A DNA stretch of 64,000 nt. Source: Scolanthus callimorphus. Its lineage: Eukaryota > Cnidaria > Anthozoa > Actiniaria > Edwardsiidae. Position 1 is the stretch's first letter, and each line of letters starts with the position of its first letter. A program made the position numbers and the translations under genes. The DNA is taken from contig CM066916.1 of NCBI GenBank assembly GCA_033964015.1, forward strand, positions 12,936,501 through 13,000,500. Reading direction: 5' to 3'. The notes beneath the pieces are model-generated. The model did not search any database, was not told the origin of the DNA, and was given only the letters and a program-made list of their open reading frames with translations. Below, in pieces: positions 12,829-24,900 of this stretch.

Positions 12829-13546
12829 ATTTTATATCCAGCGACTTCACTGAAAAACTCGAGAGAGAAAAAAACATTGTGAACGTGAGAAAACCACTAA
12901 ACTGCAGTATGGCGCGAAAGGGCAAATCGTAAGCGGTGATTGGCTAAGATATTTTTATTCGAGCTGTGATTGGTTGACACAAAAACTGTCAATCAAACCC
13001 TAACGTGGGGCTAGAAGAAATCAGAGCGAATTCACAAAACAAGTTACAACGCACAAGTTCTAGTGCTTTCCCAGAAATGTAAATGTAGCCCAGATTTCGG
13101 GTTTTTCGGTCTAATTCCTTGCCAGACTGTTAATTAATTGTTCTGCTGTGAACTGAAGTATAAATTACAGCCGTGAAATGCAGAGTTGGAACAATTTAGC
13201 GCTGCTGACCGAACTTGGAAGTCGGCTTGCTGGACTACACTCGAAGTGGTTGAATTTTGGTTGAGCTGATTGCAAGTTGTTTTTCTATTTGCCAAGCTAC
13301 GACAAAAAGTAACTTTAAAAACAATTATTTTATCGTCATTTGCTCTTTTTTGTTTAGTTCTTTCATTTTTTCGCGAATGTCAAACCGAATTAACTTGGAT
13401 TGAAACACACACAAAAAACTAACAACTGTACGGGCTTTCCCTGAATTTGATCAAAAGGTCTCAGACGAGTTTCCCGTCTCTAGTGTGAATACAGCTAATG
13501 TATACCTCGTGTTACCCGAGACGCGACTGAGTCTAGCCTAGCCGTT
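12829..13546. other. Intergenic stretch, no gene seen
   Basis: AT-rich with no splice-bounded open frame. Near 13455-13500 is one half of a dispersed repeat (ACGAGTTTCCCGTCTC, TAGTGTGAATACAGCTAAT) that also occurs near 57215-57255 and, in a diverged form, near 9060. Confidence 0.4.
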
Positions 13547-13549
13547 AAT

Positions 13550-13888
13550 GGCTGATTGCATTTTTAAACCGCACCGGGGGGTTGAGGACCTCTTTTAAAA
13601 ATACCCCCTCCCCTGGAATTTCCACTCGTGAAACAGACCCCCTCCCCTGGAATTTCCAACCTCATAAAGGACCCCCTCCCCTGGAATTTCCATTTTTTCT
13701 GGCAAAATACCCCTGAAAATCTATTTTTGAATAAATGTCCCTGGAAAGTCACTTTTTTACCCCTCCCCCTGGAATTTCCAGTCTCAAGACACCCCCCCTC
13801 CCGTGGAATTTCCAGAGTCCAGAACAACCCCCCTGGAAAATTTCCATGGGTCTTCAACCCCCCCGTGCGGATTAAAATGCAATCAGCC
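13550..13888. mobile_element. TIR element with pyrimidine repeats, duplication AAT
   Basis: Ends GGCTGATTGCATTTT and the inverse are flanked by AAT (13547-13549 and 13889-13891). The interior is four to five imperfect copies of a word containing CCCCCTCCCCTGGAATTTCC. Its right-hand AAT is also the left-hand AAT of the next element. This can be a Harbinger-type nonautonomous element. Confidence 0.7.
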
Positions 13889-13891
13889 AAT

Positions 13892-14183
13892 GGCCGTTTT
13901 CACACTAGAGACGAACAAATCGTCTGGACGGACAAATCGTCTGTAGACGAACAAATCGTCTGATGTGAAACCGGGACGAACAAATTTTCAGACGAACAAA
14001 TCGTCTAAATTTGTTCGTCTTTTTGGCCGTCTAGGAAGACGATTTTTCATAGACAACTGTTCGTATAGACGAACAAATCGATAAAGTCCGACCTGAATTC
14101 ACACTAGGCGTACAAAGATGAACAAATCGTCAGACGATTTGTCCGTCTAGACGATTTGTTCGTCTTCTAGTGTGAAAACAGCC
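13892..14183. mobile_element. TIR element built of ACAAATCGTCT words, duplication AAT
   Basis: Ends GGCCGTTTTCACACTAGA and TCTAGTGTGAAAACAGCC are flanked by AAT at 13889-13891 and 14184-14186. The inside is a chain of short inverted words (GACGAACAAATCGTCT). A single arm of a related element lies near 8930-9003. Confidence 0.7.
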
Positions 14184-15056
14184 AATGACTAAGCGATTAG
14201 CTCATGTCAAATTTGACAGCCCAAATTCCCCTTTATATCAACTTGTCGCGCAGCATTGTTGCCAAAACGAGCTGAGAGCGATGTTGCGCGTTTTACCACC
14301 CGACCGCAACAAATCACAATTTTGTTGCGAACCAAATTCCCTTCGCAGTGGTAAAACGAGCAACAAAGAAAAGTAGGACCGACTTCTACTTTTTGCAACA
14401 CTATTTTTCAACTTGCAACATGCCGATGTGCTGCTGATTCCACTTGTCTCGCCATTGTTTTTTTTTTTCGGATATCACAAAAACCTCATGCATTTGCTTG
14501 AAATCGTTGCATCGCGACCCGCGTTTTCAAAACATCGATCTGTTTTTGGCTTCGCTGTTCCGCCAGTTAAATCTCATGAGCCAATCAGATTCTTGCCCTG
14601 TTTCGCCTAGTGCAGTCGCCTGGCTTTCCGTCGCGACGTTGTCTGTCGTTCACTTAGGGAACTGCATTGGCTTCCTTGTGCAACAGCGTATCATTTTCAA
14701 GACAAATTTGATTACTTTTAAAACGATAAATGGTTTGCCCCCACCTACCTCCGTGAACTCCTTGAATTTTATAGACCTAATAGACAACTGCGTTCATCTT
14801 CTGACATGTGGAAGTTAAAAACGGATGTTACTGAAACGGGAGCGCGGACCCGAGGAACGGGAACCCGAGGAGCGGGACCGCGGTCTGGGACGAGTTTTCA
14901 TGGATTTTTCGTGGAAAATTGGCACTGATGCGAGAACCATTACGTCCTTAACTGCATAGATGTGCAAAAATGAAAATAACAGAGAATTGTCTCTCTGATG
15001 TGAGAAAAAAAGAACCATTATTACGTTTGCAAGAGCAACTTGTTTAAAGAGCTTAA

Positions 15057-15955
15057 AGCGGGACTGTCACGGTACGCGCATGCTCGAGCAAAGACCGCCG
15101 ATCCCACAACTATCATTCAAAACGGGGATTCCCTGTTTAAATAAACCAATCACGGGACACTTCGTTATCGCGGGAAAGTACCGACGCCCCGCGACGTCGC
15201 CTCAGGGAAAACATAATTTGGAGTTCATTCGTCAGGAGGCGAGATTATGGTAAGTTTTTAGGCAAATGAGCTGCAAAATCGTTGCCTGAAGTGAAATACC
15301 GTAGCCCTTGAACAATTTCCATGTCTCATGGACCCTTTCCGATATCCAGATCCTGTTTTTATTGTGTTCCCAAGCCATTTTGGCGTAAGGACGACCTCGA
15401 TTAGGCCTTTCTTGTTGGGCAGCCATCAGTGAAAATGACGCTCGAGTCTCATTCAATTTAAAACGACAAACAATATTGCATCGACTCCAAAATTTGGTCA
15501 CGATACTAAGGAGATCTCAGGAGAGATATTCGTTAAGAAGTAAGGGTAGATGGACCCCGAAACAACAAGATTTGAACGGATTCTACCAGCGTATTTCCCT
15601 CCCTCTCACAGCCATCGTTCCGGCCCGGGCGATTTTTTTATTTACGCCCACTTCATGGCACTTAGAACTTTTTAAGGCAAGTTATTGGGAAAAAAGGAAA
15701 AAGTATTCATGGTGGTGCGAACCCTCAACCCTGTGCAAATGACATATTCATGACCCACCAACATCTTACACATGAGCTACGAGAGAGTTCGCAGGTCAAC
15801 ATCTTCCTTTTAATTCACTTATAGAACGAGAATATGTTAATCATAATAATATATACTAGCTAGCCGCCATCTTGAAGTGGGCGTAAAAATAAATTCGCCC
15901 GGCCCGGACCAAAGTGATCAAATTTCGCACATGCGCGTACCGTGACAGTCCCGCT
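15057..15955. mobile_element. piggyBac-like nonautonomous element, TTAA duplication
   Basis: TTAA lies at 15053-15056 and 15956-15959. The inverted ends begin AGCGGGACTGTCACGGTACG, followed by CGCATG, and match exactly at the right. TTAA targets are typical of piggyBac and Kolobok. A minus-strand open frame (about 15426-15232, MAAQQERPNRGRPYAK) could be a captured or remnant coding piece; I do not recognise its domain. Confidence 0.75.
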
Positions 15956-16255
15956 TTAATAGCAGAAGTGGGGATATTTTCATCGGCATGTTTTCATTCT
16001 TCTTGTAAAAACAAAAGCCTGCAAAGAAAATTATGGAAACCCAGGAATTATGTTGATAAGAAACGGTATATTGCTAAGATGTATAGGAGGATGGAAATAC
16101 ATGACTTCGCACCACTTCGTCTTATAAACATGTGAACACAGATGTGCTAGGGGGTGTTGACCGCGCACTCTCCTCGCTAAACTGCCAGACAGTTCTGCCA
16201 TCGCAACCATCACAAATTAATCTGCTTGCCTTTGACTTGCCTTTGACTGCATTTA

Positions 16256-16645
16256 GGGGCCAATTACATGAGAATTTCAGCCCGGGCTGAGATTTCAGCC
16301 CGGGTAGGGGGGCTGAATCGCTAGCTCGGCCTTCTTGACAATTACATGTAATAAAAATTTACGATTACATGAAGAAAATCTCGACCCGGGCTAAGATTTT
16401 CAGCCCGGGTTGTTTGGCGAAATTTCACCATGTAATCGCAGTAGACTTTCAGCCCGGGCTGGAAATTTGCGCCCATGCTGTCTTATATCCAGCGTAAAAG
16501 CCAAATGACATGCGCTTTAGTTGCAAGATGGCGCTGGGTTTTGAAACAGCCCGGCTGAAATGCCACATATAATCACAACAAAAAACCAGCCCGTCGCCTG
16601 GCTGAAGCCTCAGCCCGGGCTGAAATTCACCATGTAATCGGCCCC
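16256..16645. mobile_element. TIR element with AGCCCGGGCT words
   Basis: Ends GGGGCCAATTACATG and CATGTAATCGGCCCC. The interior carries at least six copies of a CAGCCCGGGCTGA-like palindrome. It is nonautonomous and no duplication was fixed. Confidence 0.65.
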
Positions 16646-17108
16646 GGTATTTTTAGCACGAAAACCGGTAAAACGGCTTGCATTTCCTCGAAAGGAATTC
16701 TCACTCGCGGCCGCCAAGTTTATATTATGCAAAATGGGCAAAACCGCTGAAAACTCGTCCCCAGACCGCGGTTCCCCGTTCCCCCCGTTCCCCGTTTTAG
16801 TAATATCCAAGTAAAAACTCCGAAGTACAGTACAAAAACATATGGATTAAGAGCTTTTTCTATTGCGGCTCCCAACTGTGGAATGAACTTCCTCTTTTCA
16901 AAGAAGCATTTCAATGATATCTGTATCTGTATTGTTTATCGTTTTTGGTTGTCTATCAGTTTATTTTAATCGAAAATGTTACCTTATAAGGCGCCATCCT
17001 AGACATTAGCGTAAGCTTTAGTAGGAAAATTTATTTAAGCATTTAAGCAATGCTAGTGTTTTTTATGAGTTTTTACTTTATAATTGTTTTAATTAACAAA
17101 TGTCCTCT

Positions 17109-17223
17109 TATATACCACGGAATGACGTAATATAGTGGTCAAAATGTTGTGGACTCACGAGGCGCAGCCGAGAGGGTCCGCAGTACATTTTGACCACTTT
17201 ATTACGTCATTCCGTGGTATATA
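17109..17223. repeat. 115-bp foldback
   Basis: Inverted arms TATATACCACGGAATGACGT and the matching inverse, continuing through AGTGGTCAAAATG. A third arm copy (CCGTGGTATGTCCTCTTATG) lies near 17370, so the element may extend to about 17400. Confidence 0.6.
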
Positions 17224-18312
17224 AAGAGACATACCACGGAAAAGGAAATCAGAGACATTTGTTTTATACCACAACAAAAAGGCAAAAATAAAAGCCAAAA
17301 GCAGCGCGCGCGCAGCCAAACGGTGTTTTCGTTGGTTCTTTTCAGCGCGCGCGCTTATGATGGCGCGTTCCGTGGTATGTCCTCTTATGTACCCACGGCT
17401 GAGAGCCAATCAGAATTCGAGAAACGCGCGCGTTGTGGTATAATATGGATTTTAATCATATTTTTAGTGGTTTTAACTATTAATTTATTGTGGACTATTG
17501 TAAAGCACCTAGCACAGAGATGAATAAGCGCTATATAAATTCTTTATTATTATTATTATTATTTATTATCAGAAATGAAGCCAGTTGACGCTAGGCGAAA
17601 CAAGTCAGCCAGTTGACGCTAGGCGAAATTGGCGGAACAGGAAATACAAAACCTAATTTGAAAACGTGTGTCGCGATGCAACGGATTAAGTTGTAACTAA
17701 TTCAGTTTTGAAAGCAGGACTAATTGCTCATACGTCATCAGTACGGAGTGTTTCAGCTCGTCGCTCATACTCAGACGACCTGGGGAGTAGGTTTTGAATC
17801 ATTAACAGCAAACTGATAGAAATATTCAAGGGGCTTTTACTATGTAACTAGAATTTGCGAAATTGATACATATGTCCATATAGGAATCTGTACAGGTTTT
17901 ACAACACTAGATTGAGTGCTATTCCCGAGTATGACAGCAATGCAATGGTTTCCGTGCACAATTTAAATTACATCCACGCGCCCCCGAATCGACACATCTG
18001 CCAGTTAACAGCTCGGGACAGACAGACATCTCGCGGCACTCTGTCTGTCCAGTCAGACACGCCCATGTGTCCTGATCAAAGGTAACTGTCGCACGAACAA
18101 ACAGTCACTTTACAAGACTTGTCCGTGTTGTTGGGCCATGCCGGTTATTCGCGTAACAGAGTCCAAGTTTGCGTTACATGCCGAAGAACCAAACTTGACC
18201 CCGTAACTAGTTCGCTATAATATGCCAAAGGCTTCATCAAAATCTTCCTAACCAAATGTCAAATTTATTGTCCACTGGAGTTTCCAGTTCTCAACTTGTG
18301 GTGCTTTGTTGT

Positions 18313-18871
18313 TTATTGCTGTTGCGGAGCACCTCCTCCTCGCCTGCCCCCTCTAGGACCCCCTCGGATGGTAACCACGTCCCCCCCGTCCACCGCCGCC
18401 TCGCCTGTAGCCATCCTGTTTGAACATTTAAAGCGGCGTTAGTGATGTTAAGTTCCCGGGTACATATTCTTGAAATGTGGCTCTGGGAATATCTATTCCA
18501 AAGAAAAATAATTTCACTGTACGGGAGATTTCTGTGAGAATAGCACGTAACACTCATGTTCGTAACACTCACGTTCGTGCTACGAAATACGGGAATGATT
18601 TGTTGCTGCACTATGGCAATTTACTCAAATCACGCTAGTGGTCTATTGTCAATGCTGCGTTCTGATTGGTTGAGCTACTAGTAGGCTATAGTTATAGCCT
18701 ACTAGTAGCGAAAAGTGTCGGATTTGAAAGCCAGAAAATGGCAAATGACCATAACAAAAACGTTTGTGGCTATACAAATTGACCTACTAGTGTGATTCGA
18801 CTAAAACAATTATTCCTCTCGCCCTCGTGGCCTCTAAGTCAATAGCCCGGCCGAATGGGCTATTGACTCAG

Positions 18872-18905
<34 letters not shown>

Positions 18906-21900
18906 CCTCGCATACCTAGCGATAGCGATTTCTCCTGAGTGGATTCCTATCCATGTAACCCCAGTTGTCTAGAACTACCTCATTAATATCTACAAGGACC
19001 TAGAGGCGTGCTCGAGCTGGCGCTGAGTGAGTGCGATCTACCGGGGCACATTTCCGTTACGTAAACCGTCGATGCCTTTTAGAAAGGTCGTTCCCACCGT
19101 CTACGAAAGGAAAAATTGCTACACCGAGGCCCGTCAGTCTAAAGCCCTGGCTAAACTAGGACACATGTAGCGCGCAACATTGTAGCCGGACACATGCTTC
19201 CTTCATGTTTCCCAATTTAGCCGCGAGAAACATTGTTGCGCGCAATAAATTTTGTAGCCGGACACAAAGAAATGTTTCTTCGCAAGACAAGAAACATTTG
19301 ATGTGTCCGAGACACACGTGTGCAATGTTTCCTAGTTTAGCCACTCGAGACACAAATATGCACGCTACATGTGTCCTAGTTTAGCCGTAGCTTAAGAGTG
19401 AGCAGGCAGACCTGCCCCCGATGGAACCTAGCCAAGGTGTAAGGAAGGTGGAACGTGTTGGTGACATCACGCTTCATCCTACCTGCTGCTGGCCTCCTCC
19501 GCGCTGTCCAAACCCACCGCCTCCTCTTGGCGGACCACCAAACCCACCACGCCCACCTCGCCGTGCCCCTGTCGCTCCCTCCTCTGAATCCCCCTCGGCC
19601 ACGGAAACCTCCTCTTCCTCCCCCTCCTCCTCCCCCTCGCATTTGCGTGAAGCCGTCTGATCCACTCTCGGCCTCGGCATCTGAGACAATAATAATCACG
19701 TTAAAACAACAGAGCTAAGATTTATGGATAACATTTATTAGATTTGCTCGAGGGCCGGGAAATCCTCACAGAGCGAGGCTCCAATTACGAGGTTCCCTTG
19801 GTCAGTGTGGTGGGTTGGTTGGTACAGCCCATGTAAGACAATTACCACCGTATGCATTGCTACGCGACCTCAAAATTCACTGTTGCGATTGGCGATTTTA
19901 CGTATGAAAACTGTTATGTTAATTTTCTTGAACCAGAAAGTTAAACTTCGAGGTAAGGAAGCCAAAGGATAGCTTAAAACCCTTTTGGTTGATTTAGCAA
20001 GCAATTTCGACCCACTGAAGTGTCCGAATCCAGCGTTTCGGTTTCATTGACGGCTAAAAATCGCCAATCGCCCATCGCAACATTGAATTTAAAGGTCGCG
20101 TAGCAATGCACAGTGGCGGATCCAGTGTAATTTTCTTTTTATAATATAGACAAACCAGAAAAAATTTTCCAAATTGATTTCCAAGCTCTTTTGTTTTAGG
20201 ATATGGAAAATATGTCACTCAGGTCCCGGATGTAGCTTCGTATGAGATCTAAGAGTGGCGTATTGCCCAGTAAAACGCTCGTGTCTATATAATAACTGGT
20301 ATACATTGGGTCACATAAAAAAAAACCACTCTGAAATGACAAAAGGTCTATAGCGAAGCGATCCCCCAAAATTGGTTCGTTGGGAGAGGGGGGGGGGGGT
20401 ACATTTGCACCCGATGAACCCCCGATCCGCGCCTGATGCATACAGTGGTAATTACCATGATGTTCCTCAGTAGTATGTCCATTAGTTTGCTCCACCCACT
20501 CATCGCTAGCAGTAGCACTAGGAGTAGGAGCAGGGGCGTGTCCGGCACTCTCATTCTTGGCTTCCACCTCGGAGTCGCCAAGAAATTTCAAGCCGTGCTC
20601 ATTAGCTGTAAAAGGAACCACGTCATCAGTGACGGCGCGGGTGGTGTCTCGTTTGTTACTTGCTCCTGTGGCTCGTGTGCTGGGGCGGGCTCCTTTTCTT
20701 CTGCCCTCCTCCTGAAAAAAGAAACAATGCTAGTTTTGAAGATGCCAGTTTGGTGATACATGCAAAGCGCCCAGGGGAGGATGACCCTTCAAGCCTCTGC
20801 AAGGGCGAGAAAGGTTTAGAATGTTTGCCCAGTCATGTATTGACCAGCACATACATTTACGGCAATAGGCCATGTTCGAATTACGCTGCAATGCCTACAA
20901 GCAATAACCTCAAGTCGAGGCCCTCTTCAAAATTACTGTAAATGTATTAGAACTTGGAGAGAGCCTCGATTTGAAGCTTTTGTCTTGTGAGCATTGGAGC
21001 GTAATAGAACCTGGGCTATTGGTCATTCCCATTCCCAGAGCCTATTATGTGTCTGTCATGTCACATTTCTAATTGCACGCGAGACCAGGTTAATTAATTA
21101 ATTACACGCATTGTTGTTTGTCCCGTCACATTTCTAATTGCCCGCGAGACCAGGTTAATTAATTACACGCATTGTTGTCTGTCCCGTCACATTTCTAATT
21201 GCCCGCGATAATTTAAGGAATTCTGAAAACAAGTTAACGGTTGCCCGTGTTATGCACTCTTTTCTGGATCTTAAAAAGAGGTTGAGGGGATCAAAACCAG
21301 ACCTTTTTCTCAAACACAAGATTCTTCGCACTTGGAAGGGAAAATAGGTAAATTACAAAGTGAAATCGACCAACTTCGCTGTTTTAATAGATCATTACAA
21401 GATGAAAACAAAAAGCTTACAGAGGAGCGTGATTCCTTGAAATTTGCATTACAAATTATAGCTAGAGAATCTACTTGTCTAAATTCAAAGGCAGATAACA
21501 ACCGATCCATGACAAGTAGTGAACACAGCGCCGAAAACAATAGCACTTGTGTTTCAAACGATCGCCAATCGGCGCCAAGGGAAGGTAAACAGCACGCCAA
21601 TGCAGTTGATGTGTCTAAAAAGAAGGGTAGAAAGAAAAACAAAAAGGCAGAGCCCTCTGCCAAGGAAAACGAACAGGAAAAACGCAAACTACTCTGTTAG
21701 TCGAAGACGACCAGGACAAAATGCGAACTACCTTGTTAATCGGAGACTCCATGGTAAATAATATTCAAGGAAAAGAACTAGGAAAATCAGCCGGTCATCG
21801 AGTTGTTGTGAAGTCCTTTTCCGGCGCTACCACAAGAGCAATGAGGGATTATCTGAAGCCTAACTTAGAGCTGGGTCCAAGTGAAGTTATATTACATGTT

Positions 21901-24900
21901 GGAACGAACGATCTGAGGTCTAGAGAACCAAAGGAAGTAGCCGAGTCTGTTATCGACCTAGCTCGACAAATCGAAAGTAGCTGCGATGCCAAAGTCACTA
22001 TCTCTGAATTTGTATGTAGAAGGGGTCCCCTAATGAAGCCGTTGACACAGCTAATAAGCATCTAACAAAGTTGTGCCGGCAGAACGAGTGGACTCTGATT
22101 CGACATCAGAACATCACAGTCAATGGGTTAAACAAAGGGGGACTTCATCTAAACTATAAAGGTAATCATCAGTTTTTCAAAAATTTTAAATCTCACTTAA
22201 ACTGAAATGATGTGCTGAAAGTGAATGCCGTGTCTGAAAATGGTATTATAAACAAAGCAGTAGGTCTGTGTTACCAAATCAAAAGGGAGTAGACCCTACC
22301 AAAATCCTTCCAACTCAGCGCGGTTTGAAATTAGCTTGTCTCAACATCATAAACTAACAACTCACATAGACGAGCTTAGGATATTTCTCGCTAATAACAA
22401 CATTGATGTATTAGCGATTAATGAGACAAAATTAGACGAGAACATAAACAATAATGAAGTTCACATCCTTGGATACGAAATAATTCGCCGGGATAGAATT
22501 TTAAACGGCGGGGAGGGGTGTGCTTTTATGTGAAAAAGTCAATCAATTTTTCAACTCGAAAGGATTTAGACATGGAAGACCTGGAAAATCTATGCATAGA
22601 AATTCGGAAGCCTAAATCAAAACCAGTCGTAATTGTCACGTGGTACAGCCACCAGCTCTCCTATTGGCATTTTTACGCCTTTTGAATCCCTGGTTGGGAA
22701 ATTAGATAGTGAAAATGTAGACTACCTAGTAATGGGCGACATTAATTGTAATGTGATTTCTGAGCGATATGACAACGACACGCTAAAATTAATGAATATT
22801 GCTGATATCTATGGACTCCAGCAACTCATCACAGAACCAACAAGGGTAACGCCTACCACTTCAACTCTAATTGACCATATTTATACCAATTGTTTGGATA
22901 AGATTGCGTGTTCGGGGGTTCGTCATACCGCTATTAGTGATCACAGCATGGTTTTTGCATATACAAAGTTGGCACTAAATGGGAAGTCTAGTGGCATAAT
23001 ACAATCACTTACAGGAATTTTCGGAAATTCAATAGGCAAAGTTTTCGAAACGAAATCTCAGATCAATCATGGGAAACGTTTATGCATTATCGAATCCAAA
23101 TGAAATGTGGCAGGAATGGAAGCGTACGTTCTAGCCATAGCTAACAAGCACGCTCCTATGAGAACAAAGCGCGTTCGCGCGCGAAGTCTTCCTTGGATTA
23201 CATCAGCATTGAAAGAGATAATGCATAAGCGTGACATCCTAAAAATAAAAGCTATTAAATCTAATGCTTCTCATGACTGGATATTATACAAAAGAGAGCG
23301 TAACAAGTAAATTCTCAAATTAGATTAGCTAAAAAAGAATATTATCAAAAACCTTTGAAGACTATACAGGTGACTCTCGTAAAACATGGCAGACTATTAA
23401 TGAGCTAACATCACGTAAAGCTGGGAAAACGTCAGTGACATCACTTAAGGTGAATGGGTCAACTATAACCAATTCAGGGCAAATATCAAACGAGTTTAAT
23501 AATCATTTTGCCACTATTGGCCCAAAGCTTGCCAGTGAGATCGACTCCAATAGCGGAGACTTCCAAACGTATCTCACTGGCACAGATAAACGCTTTCATC
23601 TTCGTCCTACTAATGCAAATAAGGTATTTTCACTTATGACCAAACTAAACAAGTCCAAGGCAACTGGCCTGGATGGAATATCTGCTAGGCTTATACGAGA
23701 GTGCGCCGAGTTCATATGCATGCCAATATGTGCTCTATTTAACCAATCTATCATTCAGGGCATTTTCCCAGATGAATGGAAATCCGCTAGAATTACACCA
23801 CTATTCAAGCAAGGTAGTCGAGACGACGTAAATAATTATCGTCCGATCTCGATTATCCCAGTTGTGGTCAAGGTTTTCGAAAGAATCATTTACGAACAAT
23901 TATATGCCTATTTAGAGGAGCACGATATACTCTGTGAAAATCAATCAGGATTTCGCACAGTTCATTCCATAGTCACGGCTTTGCTTGAGGCAACTGACTC
24001 CTGGGCATATAATATAGATGTTGGAAAATCAATGCAGTAATCTTTCTCGATCTAAAAAAGGCTTTCGACACCGTTGACCACAATATTCTCCTAGCCAAGT
24101 TAGAGCACTATGGCGTATCTGGAAATTCATCGAAACTGTTTCAGTCATTTTAGATAACCGAACACAGCAATGCTCTGTCAATGGGTCCTTATCTGAGAGA
24201 CGTATAATGGCCTGTGGAGTCCCTCAAGGAACCATACTCGGTCCTCTCCTATTCTTACTTTACATCAACGACCTTCCAACTGTTTGTCAAATTGTAAACC
24301 GAGGATGTATGCCGATGATACGCATCTCACGTACGCAGGCAGCGATGCTACCAGCATCGAGTCTTGTCTTAACGAGGACCTGTTGAATGTGCATGCGTGG
24401 CTTAATGCAAATAAACTAACCCTAAATATGACGAAAACGGAGTTCATGTTAATAGGATCCAACCAAAGACTGAATACTCTTACGGCTTCACCAACAGTCA
24501 CAATAGACGGTACGCACGTCAAACAGGTTGAAACTACAAATCGCTGGGTGTGACAATTGATGATAAACTTAACTGGAAATGTCACATTGAAAATATCACA
24601 AAAAAGATCGCTTCCGGCATCGGGCCATAAAACGTATAAGGCACCTGGTGCCTCAGGCGACCTTAAAACACATTTATCAAGCCTTGATACAGCCTCATTC
24701 GACTACTGTTTGTACTGTTTGGGAGCTGTGGGGTAACCCTACAAGACAAGCTTCAAAATTGCAAAACCGAGCAAGCCGTGTGGTGACATTTTCAGATTAT
24801 GACGCTGATGCTGGCCAATTGCTTGAGGCTTTAAGTTGGAAGTCTCTCGATTGCCAGCGAAATTTACAAAAGGCCACTATGGTTTTTAAATGTCTCCATG

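Larger units (their letters stand above)
14831..16800. mobile_element. TIR element CTRAAACGGG inserted in the LINE tail, TA duplication
   Basis: TA occurs on both sides (14829-14830, 16801-16802), with ends CTGAAACGGG and CCCGTTTTAG. GGGAACGGGGAAC-like words follow at both inner edges. Removing it brings the two halves of the LINE reading together. It contains the TTAA-flanked MITE (15057-15955) and the TIR element 16256-16645. Confidence 0.55.
14640..16990 (+). pseudogene. LINE reverse-transcriptase tail, split by a later insertion
   Basis: Part one (about 14650-14828) reads as the usual LINE ORF2 tail FKTNLITFKTINGLPPP, with RQLRSS in a neighbouring frame. Part two (16803-16920) continues with KTYGLRAFSIAAP. 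The break is filled by the element 14831-16800. It is a dead fragment without endonuclease or catalytic motif. Confidence 0.65.
14505..17683. mobile_element. Outer TIR element of a nested stack
   Basis: Ends CGTTGCATCGCGACCCGCG (14505) and the inverse (to 17683) match over about 27 bp with two differences. A second inverted pair lies inside (GTTCCGCCAGTT near 14556, GGCGGAACAG near 17632). A dispersed relative of the inner word lies at 1455-1520 and 2173-2240. Within it sit a LINE tail, a TA-flanked TIR element, a TTAA-flanked MITE and two more foldbacks. No clear target duplication. Confidence 0.55.
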
